Shown: piece after piece, positions 21,765 through 31,760 of the stretch
Layout: each line of letters begins with the position of its first letter
Numbering within the stretch: the first letter of the stretch is position 1
Notes under the pieces: model-generated
What the model was told of the DNA's origin: nothing
What the model saw: the letters and a program-made list of their open reading frames with translations, nothing else
Databases searched by the model: none
DNA from: Neovahlkampfia damariscottae
Taxonomy: Eukaryota; Heterolobosea; Selenaionea; Neovahlkampfiida; Neovahlkampfiidae
Reading direction: 5' to 3'
DNA: 64,000 nt
NCBI GenBank assembly: GCA_016618085.1
Contig: JABLTG010000004.1
Coordinates: 248,001 to 312,000, forward strand
Program-made: the position numbers and the translations under genes

Positions 21765-23213
21765 TCAAACAAATATTACATCTAATTTTGAACCTGATTT
21801 CAATTCTTTCACTTTTTTATCAGAATCAATTCCAGGACCAAATTTTAATGTATCATAATTTTCACCTGATTTGGTAATTTTATGAATTCTTATAATTTCT
21901 CTTTTGTTCAAATTTTTCCGATATTTTTTCGTTATACAATACCACCACTTTGGTTTATAATCTTTGAATTGAAACATTATTGCTTTGTGAAGAGATTTAT
22001 AGGTCAATTCTTTTAATTGAATTGGGTAATGACGAAACATTCCAATTTCTCGAACAAACACTAAAAATGGTTCCCCACTGTTCATCAATTCGACATTTCT
22101 TCCAAATTTATCTGCAATTTTATGACACCAATAACAAAAATTCAAAATACAACTATAATCAATTGTCGCTAAAAAATCATCACTTGGACCTGTCTGTTTC
22201 CATTCTAACATTTTTTGGTATTCAATTTCATTTTTATCAAGATGATGAATTTTCTCAGCTAATTCTTTAATATTTTTGAACTCATTGACAACTAATATTG
22301 AATTTTTAGATGGTTGATATCTTCTGATATCTTTGGCTCCTAAGTAAATTGGTATTGTTCCTCCTTGTAGTGCTTGCCAATATTTCTCTGTAATATAGCC
22401 ATTTGTTTCACTATTTTCAAAGGATAAATGAAATTTATAATGTTTTATATTTTCAAGTTTTCTCTCTGTTCTTGTTAAATTTGTTGTTTTTATCTTTTCT
22501 TTAACACGACCTGAACATTTTCCAAATAAATCAATAGTGATCCCGTATTCTCTCAATTCGTTTATGATACCTAATCTATTTAATTTGTCATTACAATTTG
22601 AAATATAAGCAGAAGCCATTGATTTTCTAGTTTTTTCTTTTGGCTTCATCATCAAATCAAATTCGTCTCCCAAATAAGTCGAGTAAATATCGGAATTTGA
22701 ATTTGTTGTCGCATAAATATCAAAATTTGAATATCTAAAATTCTCCATTGAATAAAACATCGTCTTTTGATGTCTACAAGGTGTTCTTTTTATATTTTTC
22801 GCTTTTAAATATGAAACAAATACATCTGGTGAATATTTTGAGTATTCTTGGTTATGAGTGAAAAAACAATTGACATCACATATTTTTAAATGTTTTGTAT
22901 GATGATTTTTATCAATTATCCAAAAAGGTTCTTTTGAATTAGTAGGTACGGAGATTAAAACTGGATCTTCGTCAAAGTTTCTTATTATTGATGAACTACG
23001 GCATCTGTCTAAATTTTTTGACTTATGGTATTTGATAGTTGGAAGTACAACAGGTTTTGTACCATTCAGTTCATGATACATTTTATAATTAAACATTCTT
23101 TCTTTGACGTTTTGCATGTTGAGGAAAACAAAACTTGTCATCTTAATTAAAAATATAATGGAGAATATAACTAAACACAGAAGAATCAATTTCTTCACTG
23201 AAGTTGTCCTCAT
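21765..23213 (-). CDS. GT10 alpha-1,3-fucosyltransferase family, type II membrane protein (copy 2)
   Basis: 482 residues in one exon, with an N-terminal anchor (LILLCLVIFSIIFLIKM, ~9-27). It is a paralogue of the gene at 15630-17093 along its whole length: VLISVPTNSKEPFW, IKHYKFHLSFENSETNGYI, TEKYWQALQGGTIPIYLGA and the unusual C-terminal extension (KPKWWYCITKKYRKN, IHKITKSGENYDTLKFG, ELKSGSKLDVIFV). TEKYW here is closer to the canonical GT10 signature than the SERYW of copy 1. Same strand as copy 1, with POLD1 and other genes between, so it is a local but not tandem duplication. An ATTGG box lies ~25 nt upstream. Confidence 0.86.
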   Translation of the reverse strand: MRTTSVKKLILLCLVIFSIIFLIKMTSFVFLNMQNVKERMFNYKMYHELNGTKPVVLPTIKYHKSKNLDRCRSSSIIRNFDEDPVLISVPTNSKEPFWIIDKNHHTKHLKICDVNCFFTHNQEYSKYSPDVFVSYLKAKNIKRTPCRHQKTMFYSMENFRYSNFDIYATTNSNSDIYSTYLGDEFDLMMKPKEKTRKSMASAYISNCNDKLNRLGIINELREYGITIDLFGKCSGRVKEKIKTTNLTRTERKLENIKHYKFHLSFENSETNGYITEKYWQALQGGTIPIYLGAKDIRRYQPSKNSILVVNEFKNIKELAEKIHHLDKNEIEYQKMLEWKQTGPSDDFLATIDYSCILNFCYWCHKIADKFGRNVELMNSGEPFLVFVREIGMFRHYPIQLKELTYKSLHKAIMFQFKDYKPKWWYCITKKYRKNLNKREIIRIHKITKSGENYDTLKFGPGIDSDKKVKELKSGSKLDVIFV

Positions 23214-23406
23214 CCATCAAACGTCAAAGTTGACCAATAATCTTAGTCCAGAAATTGGATAACCTAATTGGTTTTTCAGGAACATCTACATTTCTGAAGT
23301 AGAGGTTGTTCTTTATTGAGAAAAATATTTTGGTTTGTAGGTACTTTGGTGCCAAATAAAAACATCGGAGTTGTCAACCAATCAGTTAATTTTGAAAAAT
23401 CAGTTG

Positions 23407-24554
23407 ATGTTGAAAACAATCCTAAAGTACAAGAAGACATCTTTATTTAGTGCTACATTCGTCACAGGCGCGTCATTTTTTTCTATAAATCAACAATCAA
23501 CACCAGAAAAACATATTGAAGCTGAACGGAAATTATTTGAAAAATATGTCAAAACCACAAAATTTGAACAAAAATTCATCAAATTATACAATGGATATGA
23601 AATAAATACAATCATTTCACAACCTGAAACTAAAAAACCACCTTTAGTTCTCGTGCATGGATGGTAAGAAAATACATTCATTTTAAAAATCAATAAGGGG
23701 CAGTGGATTGGCTTTATGGAGCAAAAATTTAGACGATTTGAGTGAACACTATCAAGTATATGCTTTGGATTTGTTAGGTTTGAAAAATGATATTTAACAA
23801 TTGAAATAGGATTTGGAAGAAGTTCAAGACCTAAATTCATTGGAAAAACACCTGAAGATGCGAAAGATTTTTGGTTGAATTCTTTTGATGAATGGAGAAA
23901 AGTAATTTCCTTGAACCAATTAAAATTTATTTAGGAAGTTGGTCTTGAAAAATTTACATTATTAGGACATTCTCTTGGTGGATTTTTAACATGTTCTTAT
24001 GCTTTAGAAAAACCTCAACATTTGGAAAAATTGATTTTGGCAGCACCTATTGGCATAGCACCTTGGAAAATTCAACTCGAAACACCTTTCAGAAAATTCT
24101 TGGCATCATTAATTTGGGGTCCATTACAAATCACACCACAAAGTGTAATTCAAAAGAATGTATTCTTAAATTTTAGTTATTGAGAGGAATGGGTCCGTTT
24201 GGTTATAACTTTTGGTCAAATATTGGAGAACGAGCAAGATATAGAGAATTAGATAAAGAAGGATGGGAATATTTATATCATAATCAAGTTGGTTTAAAAA
24301 GTGGAGATCATGCATTTATGAAATTATTAACGAAAGAAGGATTCGGATATCCATTATTCGACAAATTAAAAATGATGAAAGTTCCAACACGAATAATCTT
24401 TGGTGAACAAGACTATGTACGTCCTGACATTGGTCCTTCTGCGATAGCTCAAATACCAGTGAAATCAGACTTTGTTGTTATTCGAGACATTGGTCATCAC
24501 ATGTATTTTTTGAAAAACAAAGAATTCTTAAATTCAATCATTGGATTCCAATAA
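23407..24554 (+). CDS. Alpha/beta hydrolase, ABHD4/ABHD5 (Cld1) type
   Basis: Five exons; four introns of 32-34 nt must be removed. The spliced protein (~340 residues) has the oxyanion strand PLVLVHGWGSG, ALDLLGFGRSSRP, the nucleophile elbow LLGHSLGGFLTCSYAL with serine intact, IIFGEQDYVRPD (acid) and the histidine region IRDIGHHMYFL. The layout is that of the CGI-58/ABHD4/Cld1 group, which contains lysophospholipase and cardiolipin deacylase activities as well as serine-less co-activators; the intact serine argues for an active lipase. The N-terminus (MLKTILKYKKTSLFSATF) is basic and hydrophobic, compatible with mitochondrial targeting. A CCAAT box lies at 23382, 25 nt before the ATG. Confidence 0.82.
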
Positions 24555-24660
24555 ACTTTGTACAAACTCATATTGTACCTTGGTTCAATTTTTTGATTTT
24601 TAATGCAAATCTCATACATCCAATCACATTTGATTGACATTTGATTGGCCACTGGACAAA

Positions 24661-25862
24661 ATGAGTTTTTATGACCAACATATACCAGTTCATCAGAGAA
24701 TACTGAAATTAATTTATGGAAGAGAAGTACACCCACATTGGACACATGTCCTTTTTTCAATAGTACTGATACTTCATACTATTTTCACAGTCTCAATGAA
24801 TGCAATTTTAATTGTTCGCACAATTATTATGTGTCCACATGATTATGATGTTTATTTATACGGTATTATAGTTAGTTATTTTGCTATTTGTGCTATGGTT
24901 CTTGGAATTGATGCAGTAACAAAAAAAAAAGAAAAATTAAAACCAAAAATTAGGTAGTACAAGAAACAACATCAACTTTAACTAATTTTATGATATTATC
25001 TCTGGCTATTTTAGTACGTCAAATATTTGCTGTTGGATTCAATATTTTCATTTTCTTACCATTTGGTAAGATGTATGGGTAAAGTGAAACTTTATTTAAT
25101 TCATTAATCAGCCCACATAATTGTGTTGCTCATGTTGGTTATTTTAAATGGGAATGGTCTATTGTACTTATTGTCTCATTAATAGCCAATATTTTTTACA
25201 TTGTAATTTGGTGTCCTATGCGTTTCAAAGTATTTTTCTTATTTACTAAAAACTCTTTTCAACAAGTTTGGAAAAGTTATTGTTGAATTTGTTGGTGTAG
25301 ATCCAGTGTTAATCAGAAAATACAAGATTTATCAAATATTTATCAACTTGGTAATTTTTGACTTTTTGTTCACGCTCGCTTTTACATTTTTTTATTTTTG
25401 GACTGGAAGTTTTGGAGCAACAGTTTATCCAAAAGGAACAATTCTTGGAGCTTGGGATTATGCATTGATTACGATATTTGGAATAGGTATCTCAGCACTT
25501 TTCCCTTTTGGAATTTTGTTCGTAAAATGTCAATGGAAAATACCATTGATTGTCTGGAACATCTTAAACTTTATTCTTCCAATTATATTTTTAGTTCAAA
25601 TTATTGAAATGTTTGCAATACCAGAAAGATTAGCATTAATCCCAACATCAAAAAAAATTTATCAAATTATCTTTAGTAAATGAACAATTTCTAAAAAATC
25701 AAAGTGGCAATTTCTGTATTTATTAGAATTTTTTTGATCATATTTACATTTATTCTTATTTGTTATGGAAATGGTCTGAAAGAAGTATTCTATCCACCAA
25801 GTTATGATTCTGAATATGTTGGTGTCAATCAAAATGATGATGATGAAGGAAATTTTGATTAA
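24661..25862 (+). CDS. Multi-spanning membrane protein, family with IYGREV and GLKxxFYPP motifs (copy 1)
   Basis: Five exons with introns of about 29-37 nt. The protein has about eight membrane segments. It begins MSFYDQHIPVHQRILKLIYG followed by REVHPHW, and ends with GLKEVFYPPSYDSEY and an acidic tail. The gene at 45812-46924 on the other strand is a full-length paralogue with the same exon logic and the same anchor motifs (IYGREV...H, VDAV, IRxYKIY, GLKDKFYPP). One exon junction creates the ATG of MAISVFI. No characterised family came to mind; I describe it as a polytopic protein only. The ATTGG box is 20 nt upstream of the ATG. Confidence 0.7.
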
Positions 25863-25875
25863 ATTTTTTTTTTTT

Positions 25876-27170
25876 TTATTCAATTTTTTTTTCTTCTATT
25901 GGTTTCTTAATTTCGATTTCTTCTTGTTTTTCAATTTCTTTTGATTCTTCTTCTTCTAGCTCTTTAAAAATTTCTGATTTTAAATCTGGTTTTATTTTTT
26001 CTTCATTCAATTGATCATTTGAAGTTGGTGTACAAGGTCTACTATTATTCAATTCTTTTTCACTTTTCTTCCTTTTTCTTGGACTGACAATATCAAAAAC
26101 TGTGTCTAAATCATCTGATTGAGGAACAGAGCCAAAAAATCCGGAATTTGTATTTCTTTGTTTCTCTACAATTTCATTCAAAGAGTTCAATATTTTATCT
26201 TTTTCCAATAGTGGTAATTCATCTTTATCAATTTTCAAATCTTCGAATAAATGATTTAAAAAGTTCATTGGTTTATCATAAATTCTAACTCCCTTTCTTC
26301 TACTCAAATCATCAATAGGTGTTTTTTTTGAATTTATTATTACAAACTTGCCAGAAAAGTTATTAGTGAACATCATATTAGGCAAATCACTCAATGGTCT
26401 GTGTTTTTGTTTAAAAATGAAAGAAATTATTACTGTGTTAAAAAGTCACATCCCAAAGCTATAATTAAATCACAATGTTTCATTTTTGATTTAACTTTTT
26501 TGAATGTTTCTGTGTCAAGTTGATCTCCTTCATTAATTTTGTCTTCCACTAAAGTTCCACCACAAAATTCACATTCACGTGATTTTGAAGGACATTTTGA
26601 AATATCAAAATAACGTTGATGAATAACTTTACACTTTGAACAATACTCTTTAAAATTACTTCCATAAAACTCAGTCAGTTCATCTTCTTTTAATCCAGAT
26701 AAAAAATGAAGTCCGTTATAAGAAGAGGTAATAACATGTTTCACTTTATCATTTTTTCTTAATAATGTCTGAACTGCGTTATGTTCTTCTGTTGGTTCGT
26801 CAATCATTTTATATTTTTTTGGAATTTTTTGGTTGAACTCCATAGGTTTTGGTTTTGATAATTTTTCTTCTGTTAGTATGATTATATTTGTAGACTGTTG
26901 TAATATTTCATAAAATTTTTCGTACTTTTCTTTGTACAGTGATTCTGAATCTTTATATTCTCTTTTATCATTTACAGGTTCAACTGAAACTATAGACGGT
27001 ATACTTTCTAATTGCTCTGATAAATCATTCAGGTCATCTGAACCGCAAATTGAACTCATAAAGTTCGACAGCATCTTCAGTTGTGATGTTGGATGTAATT
27101 TGATTGGTTTATGGCAAATAACCGAATCAAACAGATGTTTTATTTCGGTCTTTAATACAACAACGCTCAT
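25876..27170 (-). CDS. Sirtuin (Sir2) family protein with degenerate catalytic site
   Basis: Two exons, one ~35-nt intron. The fold is recognisable from DEPTEEHNAVQTLLRK, ITSSYNGLHFLSGL, LTEFYGSNFKEYCSKC, the second zinc pair CEFCGG, LIIALGCDFLTQPLSDLPNM and the strand VIINSKKTPIDDL. Key residues are lost: the NAD loop GAGxSxxxGIPDFR is absent (IIILTEEKLSKPKP in its place), QNxDxLH reads SSYNGLH, and the catalytic histidine (HGN) is tyrosine (YGSN). The four zinc cysteines are kept. It is therefore probably a non-catalytic sirtuin, perhaps a scaffold or NAD-independent binding protein. The C-terminal ~130 residues are charged, with RKRKK as a possible nuclear signal. Confidence 0.75.
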
Positions 27171-27441
27171 AAAAACTATTTGGAAACTGTTTCAGATTGA
27201 ATTTAATTATAGTTTTTTTATCATCTAAAAATAGAATTTTCATTGATTGGATGAAGTGTTTTTCAAATTGAGAGATCAATTTCATCATAAAGTTCATTTA
27301 CATGAAATCTTTGGATCAATTTCCATCATTCATTGCTGGAGAATCAATTTCATTAAAATGTATTTCTTGATATTTCAAGAGCGCAATTATGAGTAACCTT
27401 TCATTTGAAACGATCAAAATTTCATTTGAAATCATTTTATT
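27171..27441. other. Intergenic region, sirtuin 5' flank
   Basis: No gene is visible. It contains ATTGG at 27245 (GATTGGATGAAG), about 75 nt from the sirtuin ATG on the minus strand, and the downstream flank of the membrane-protein gene. Confidence 0.6.
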
Positions 27442-28210
27442 TTAAATTTGTTCATTTGGAGTATAATTTTGATTTGTTGGATAAGTGGTACCTTCTTCTT
27501 CAAATTTTTGGTGAAAAGTTAAAAATAAATAAGGAATATCTTGAACCAACAACAATGAAGATAATGTTCTTGTTAAATAACTTTCTGAAGTGATTATGTT
27601 TGTATCCAAAACTCTTTGTGGTTTTATTTCAACTGATATTTTTGGTGATATATAATCTTTCAAAGAACCTGTTTTCATTTCATTTTCTAATTCTTTTAAT
27701 TCTTGTTTCAACTTTTCATTTCTTTTTGGCAGAATACAAGATTTCAAAATAAATCTTGGAACCATTGAAGCAAAAAGAAAAACGGTTGTAAACGTAAAAA
27801 TACAAACTAAAGGTATGATGAAAATTTAAAAAAATCTTACAAAAAATAACAAAACTAGTAAGCAAAACATCTCCAGATACAACAAAGCCAGTCGACGTAA
27901 ATAAGAACCCTAAGGCGGCACTCATACCAAAAATAGTCATAAAAAATACAGTTCCAGTATAAATTAGATTAATCAAAGCAACTTTTTCATTTGAATTGTC
28001 CAAATAAACTTTTGTGACTTGTTCATTAATCAAGTTCACAGTGTCAGCATATTCTTCTTTTGGAAGATATTCAAGTGGTTTTACATCATAACATTTGTTC
28101 CATCTACTGTACTCTAATTGATAAGTTTTTTCGTCCATGATCTTTTCAAAACAGTTTGTTATGTGATAAACACCAATGAAATTGTTTAATATTTTGGAAA
28201 CATCTTCCAA
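27442..28210 (-). CDS. Membrane protein of unknown function, 5' end unresolved
   Basis: Two exons join across a 34-nt intron (27805-27838) so that VLLTSFVIF continues as FCIFTFTTVFLFAS. The ~250-residue product has three or four hydrophobic segments (VALINLIYTGTVFFMTIFGM, SAALGFLFTSTGFVVSG, the spliced segment) and a basic coiled-coil-like stretch (KRNEKLKQELKELENEMK). The open frame extends upstream to 28210 without an ATG. Either translation starts at the internal ATG 28137 (MDEKTYQLEYSRW) or a further exon lies in 28211-28300, where I could not find a frame-consistent junction. Function unknown. Confidence 0.5.
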
Positions 28211-28326
28211 ATAATAAAAAAATTGATGAAAAAAAAAAATTTCAATTCAACCTAGTCAAGCAAAATACATAAGCCTCATCTTCAGAATTTTCAGGTTTAA
28301 AAAATCAGAATCTTTTCTTTTTTTTT

Positions 28327-28689
28327 TCACATTCTTGGATTTAGTTCACTTGGAAGTCTAGTTGAAGGTTGATTTGAAGTTTGTTGAAATGGTTGCATGT
28401 TCAAGAGATCACTATCAATATCGCCACCAGTAATTGAATTCAACATTGGATGATTCAGTCTGTACCTAAATTGAGCAGCATCATTTTCTTCTACTTCTAC
28501 AAATACAAATTCAAGAAACAATTGTTGAGGAGGACGGTCAAAATGCTGTAAAAATGACATCAACTTTTTCATTAAACTTGGTTTTGTATGAATACAAACA
28601 ACTGGTGTTGATCCATCAGGTGGTCTGTACGTTTTCACAGTACTCTTTTCATCTACACTTGTTTTTGGTGTTTCTTCTTTTTTATTCAT
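28327..28689 (-). CDS. Small protein resembling the N1 domain of type II secretion secretin (GspD-N1-like)
   Basis: Single exon, 120 residues from the ATG at 28689, placed after the ATTGG box it shares with CTU1. The core STPVVCIHTKPSLMKKLMSF continuing to LQHFDRPPQQLFLEFVFVEV matches the secretin N-domain pattern: N-x-L-[IV], a helix, L-D-x-P-P-x-Q-[VL]-x-[VIL]-E and E-V. No secretin beta-barrel or other N domains follow, and there is no signal peptide; the tail is Pro/Gln/Asn-rich. Some protists with a mitochondrial type II secretion system are reported to encode the N1 domain as a separate protein, from memory named GspDN1. That would fit this gene. The similarity is a motif match by eye only. 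Confidence 0.5.
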   Translation of the reverse strand: MNKKEETPKTSVDEKSTVKTYRPPDGSTPVVCIHTKPSLMKKLMSFLQHFDRPPQQLFLEFVFVEVEENDAAQFRYRLNHPMLNSITGGDIDSDLLNMQPFQQTSNQPSTRLPSELNPRM

Positions 28690-28723
28690 TTCTACAGTTG
28701 AGTTTAGTTGTTTTTTCTGTTGA

Positions 28724-28728
28724 CCAAT
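28724..28728 (+). promoter_or_regulatory. Bidirectional CCAAT box between CTU1 and the secretin-N1-like gene
   Basis: TTGACCAATCAAAATG places CCAAT 9 nt before the CTU1 ATG. Read on the other strand it is ATTGG about 35 nt before the ATG of the divergent gene. The two start codons are only ~44 bp apart, so this is the only room for a shared promoter. Confidence 0.65.
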
Positions 28729-28732
28729 CAAA

Positions 28733-29938
28733 ATGAAAACTTGTTGTCTCTGCAATAAAAACACAGCTCAACTTAAAAGACCAAAAACTTCCGAACTGAT
28801 TTGTAAAGAATGCTTTTATGATGTATTTGAAACAGAAGTACATAATACTATCGTGGAAAACAAAATTTTTGAAAAAGGTTTGAAATAAAAAAAAAATTAA
28901 ACATTAAGGTGACAAAGTTGCAATTGGAGCAAGTGGAGGAAAAGATTCAACGTAGATTTTTTATTTTTTTAATTTTTTTTCCAAAGAGTTCTTGCTTATA
29001 TTTTAAAACTTTTAAACGAAAGACATAACTATGGCTTAGATTTATTTCTTTTATCAATTGATGAAGGAATTAAAGGATATAGAGATGATTCACTTGAATC
29101 TGTAAAAAGAAATGAAGAAAATTATCAACTTCCATTAAAAATATTATCATACAAAGATTTATATGATTGGACAATGGTAATACCCATAAAAAAATTAAAA
29201 AAAAAAAAAAGGATGAAATTGTTGCTCAAATAGGACAAAAGAACAATTGTACGTTTTGTGGTGTTTTTAGAAGACAAGCTCTTGATCGTGGTTGTGAAAT
29301 TTTAAAAGTGGAGTAACAAAAAAAAAAAAACTAAATTTAAATGAATATAGTAAAATGGTTACAGGACATAATGCTGATGATTTTGCTGAAACTATTTTAA
29401 TGAATATTTTGAGAGGAGATATACCTAGACTTGAAAGATGTATCAATATCATTACTCATGATGAAAATGGTGGATCAATACCAAGAGCTAAACCATTTAA
29501 ATATACATATCAAAAAGAAATTGTGATGTATGCTTATTATAAAAAATTAGATTATTTTTCAACTGAATGTTTATATTCACCAAATGCTTATAGAGGACAT
29601 GCAAGAGATTTAATTAAAGGTATAAGTTTTTAATTTGATTTAACTTTTTAATAGATTTAGAAAGAGTTGATCCAATGACAATTATCAATATTATACATTC
29701 AGGTGAATCATTTAGATTTGATAAATTATCTGGAACAAAAAAACAAGAAATTTCAAAATGTATTAAATGTGGATATATTTCATCACAACAAGTTTGTAGA
29801 GCTTGTGTCTTTTTAGATGGTTTAAATAAAGGAAAAGCAAAGTTGGCAATTGATTTTAGTAACCCAAATCATCAAAAAGTTAATGATAAAAAATCAACAA
29901 GTAGTTCAATAATTAATAAAAAAGATATTGATTTTTAA
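28733..29938 (+). CDS. CTU1: Cytoplasmic tRNA 2-thiolation protein 1 (Ncs6)
   Basis: Six exons with introns of ~30-37 nt. The N-terminus has the zinc knuckle CCLCNK...CKECF, then the PP-loop [65 protein letters not shown] and [20 protein letters not shown]. The C-terminus carries [20 protein letters not shown]1 with CTU2 uses sulfur from Urm1 to thiolate U34 of Lys, Glu and Gln tRNAs. Length (~345 residues) is normal. One donor is embedded in CAACGTAG, where splicing removes an apparent in-frame stop. Confidence 0.93.
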
Positions 29939-30025
29939 TGAAAAAAATAATAAAAATTATCTTTGAATTTATTTATTAGACAATTTGATTTTATTGGTTG
30001 ACTGAAACACTCAAACAAAAAAAAA

Positions 30026-30719
30026 ATGCAAAATCATCAACCAAATATTTTGAACCAACAAAATGCTTTTCCACCTGTTCAACAACAACAATTTGTAAAC
30101 CAACAGCAACAAAATCAATTACAACAAAATCAACCTTCAGTTCAACAGTTCCAACAGACACATCAACAAAATCAAATGCAACAACAAAAATATCAACCTC
30201 AGAGTATTGTAACAAAGCCACAAACACCTGTTCAATCTGCTCCTCAACTCCAAAGTTTTTTTTTTTTTTTTTCTAAATTACTTAGATGTCACAAAATCTA
30301 ATGTTGTTCAAAAACCTGTTGTATTAAATTCAAAACAAGAAAATAAATCAAATGAAAATGAAAAATCACCAAAAATATTTCAACAATTATTTTCAAAAAT
30401 CAAAATTTCTGTAAGTTGTTTTGATTGACATTTTATTAATTTTTAATAGGAACAAAGTGACCCTGATGCAAAATTTGAATGTTTATCAAAAGTTATTTCA
30501 TATCAAGCTTCAAAAATTCGTAGACTTGAAGATCGTCTTTTAAAAATTGAAAGTATTATTCCTGTTTATGGTTCATTTGATGACCAAAAACCAATAGCAT
30601 CTGAACCAACAAAAACAAATAAAAAGAGAAAATTGGAAGAAATCAATCAACAACAAAAAACAACAGAAGTAACAGAACAAATTGATAATATTTTATTGTC
30701 ATCTGAAGAAAAAAAATAA
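30026..30719 (+). CDS. Gln/Asn-rich protein with C-terminal helical segment
   Basis: Three exons. The first ~75 residues are almost only Gln, Asn and Pro (LNQQNAFPPVQQQQFVNQQQ), prion-like in composition. After two introns (one with an 18-nt T-run) comes a helical region, FQQLFSKIKISEQSDPD followed by FECLSKVISYQASKIRRLED and LLKIESIIPVYGSFD, then a basic patch TNKKRKLEE that could be a nuclear signal. Such Q-rich proteins are often transcription or RNP factors, but I do not recognise this one. An ATTGG box is at 29994. Confidence 0.65.
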
Positions 30720-31005
30720 TAAAAAAACAGTTCATTTTCTCAAAGGTTGAATGTGTTTAATGGATTAGATTCATATGAGATCAATACCAGTACTGGTCAA
30801 TTCCCTATTTCAAAATCAAATTATTGAGAAATTTTTCGTATTTTTTGAATATCCATAGAGAGATTGCTTCAAAAAAATTGGCAATCCTAATTGAATTCAT
30901 CAGGTGAAAAAGCTGTTAATTTATTGTATTTTTCAATAAATATTATATTTTCTCTTGAAATTTATTGACCAATTGGAATTCTCATAAGCATAGGTCAACT
31001 TTAGA
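30720..31005. other. Intergenic region
   Basis: 286 bp, AT-rich, with no frame worth calling. It ends with GACCAATTGG at 30967, the box upstream of the 2H phosphoesterase gene. Confidence 0.6.
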
Positions 31006-31654
31006 ATGAATAAACCAAGACCTACTCACTTCTTGTCGCTCAGAGTCAAAAATAAAAAAATCTGGGAAAAAATAGATGAATTTCAACAAAATATGATCAC
31101 TTATGATTCAAATTTTGAATATTGTAGAATACCTAGCCATGACTCTCACATTACTCTTTTAGTACTTCAATTGAAAGAAGAAAAAGATATTGAAAAGGCT
31201 ATAAAAGCTTTAAATTCAACAAACAAAATCTTACAAACACTGGAAAAGTGAAGAATAAAAAAAAAAACTAAAAAAAAAAAAAGAGTCAATTTTTCAGGCA
31301 TTGACACATTCAGTGAAAGAGTAATATTTACAAAAGTTAAAGATTCAAAAAATATCATTGAATTCATGGGTAATTCCATTTTTGAATATTGATCTTTTTA
31401 CAACAGAGAATGTACACAAAATATTTCTTGAGCACAAAGTTCCAAATATTCAATTTAATGGAACACCACATTTAACTATATTCAAAACTAGTAAAGGACC
31501 TAATAATTTATTTGAATACAATAAATTTCCAATTGAATCATTTAAAGATCAATTGGATTTTAATTTTGGTGATTTCACATTTGATTCGATTGAATTGAAC
31601 AAAATGAAGAAAAAGGGTGATTATTATGTTTCTGAAAAGATTATTAAATTTTAA
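31006..31654 (+). CDS. AKAP7-like 2H phosphoesterase
   Basis: Three exons. The two H-x-T/S motifs of the 2H superfamily are present: HDSHITLLVLQLKEE (AKAP7: FHITLLVMQLLNE) and NGTPHLTIFKTS (AKAP7: KPHLTFMKLS). The N-terminus PRPTHFLSLRVKNKK also matches the AKAP7 central domain. Family members are 2',5'-phosphodiesterases or cyclic phosphodiesterases for RNA ends. Joining exons 1 and 2 is uncertain: the conserved GIDTFSERVIFTKV frame is reached cleanly only from the second AG (before GAAAGAGTA), which would drop GIDTFS, so an indel in the A-runs near 31255-31285 is possible. Confidence 0.78.
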
Positions 31655-31760
31655 TTTTCAATTTTATTTTTAAATTTCTTTGTCCAATAAAAACAGATTT
31701 TTTTTTTGTCCAATCATAAATTTGTTTATTTTTATCAAGAAAAAAGGAGAAGAAGAGTAG

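Noticed and set aside
29991-30276. Val-rich minus ORF and Thr-rich plus ORF
   Set aside because: Frame shadows of CAA-rich glutamine codons in the gene at 30026.
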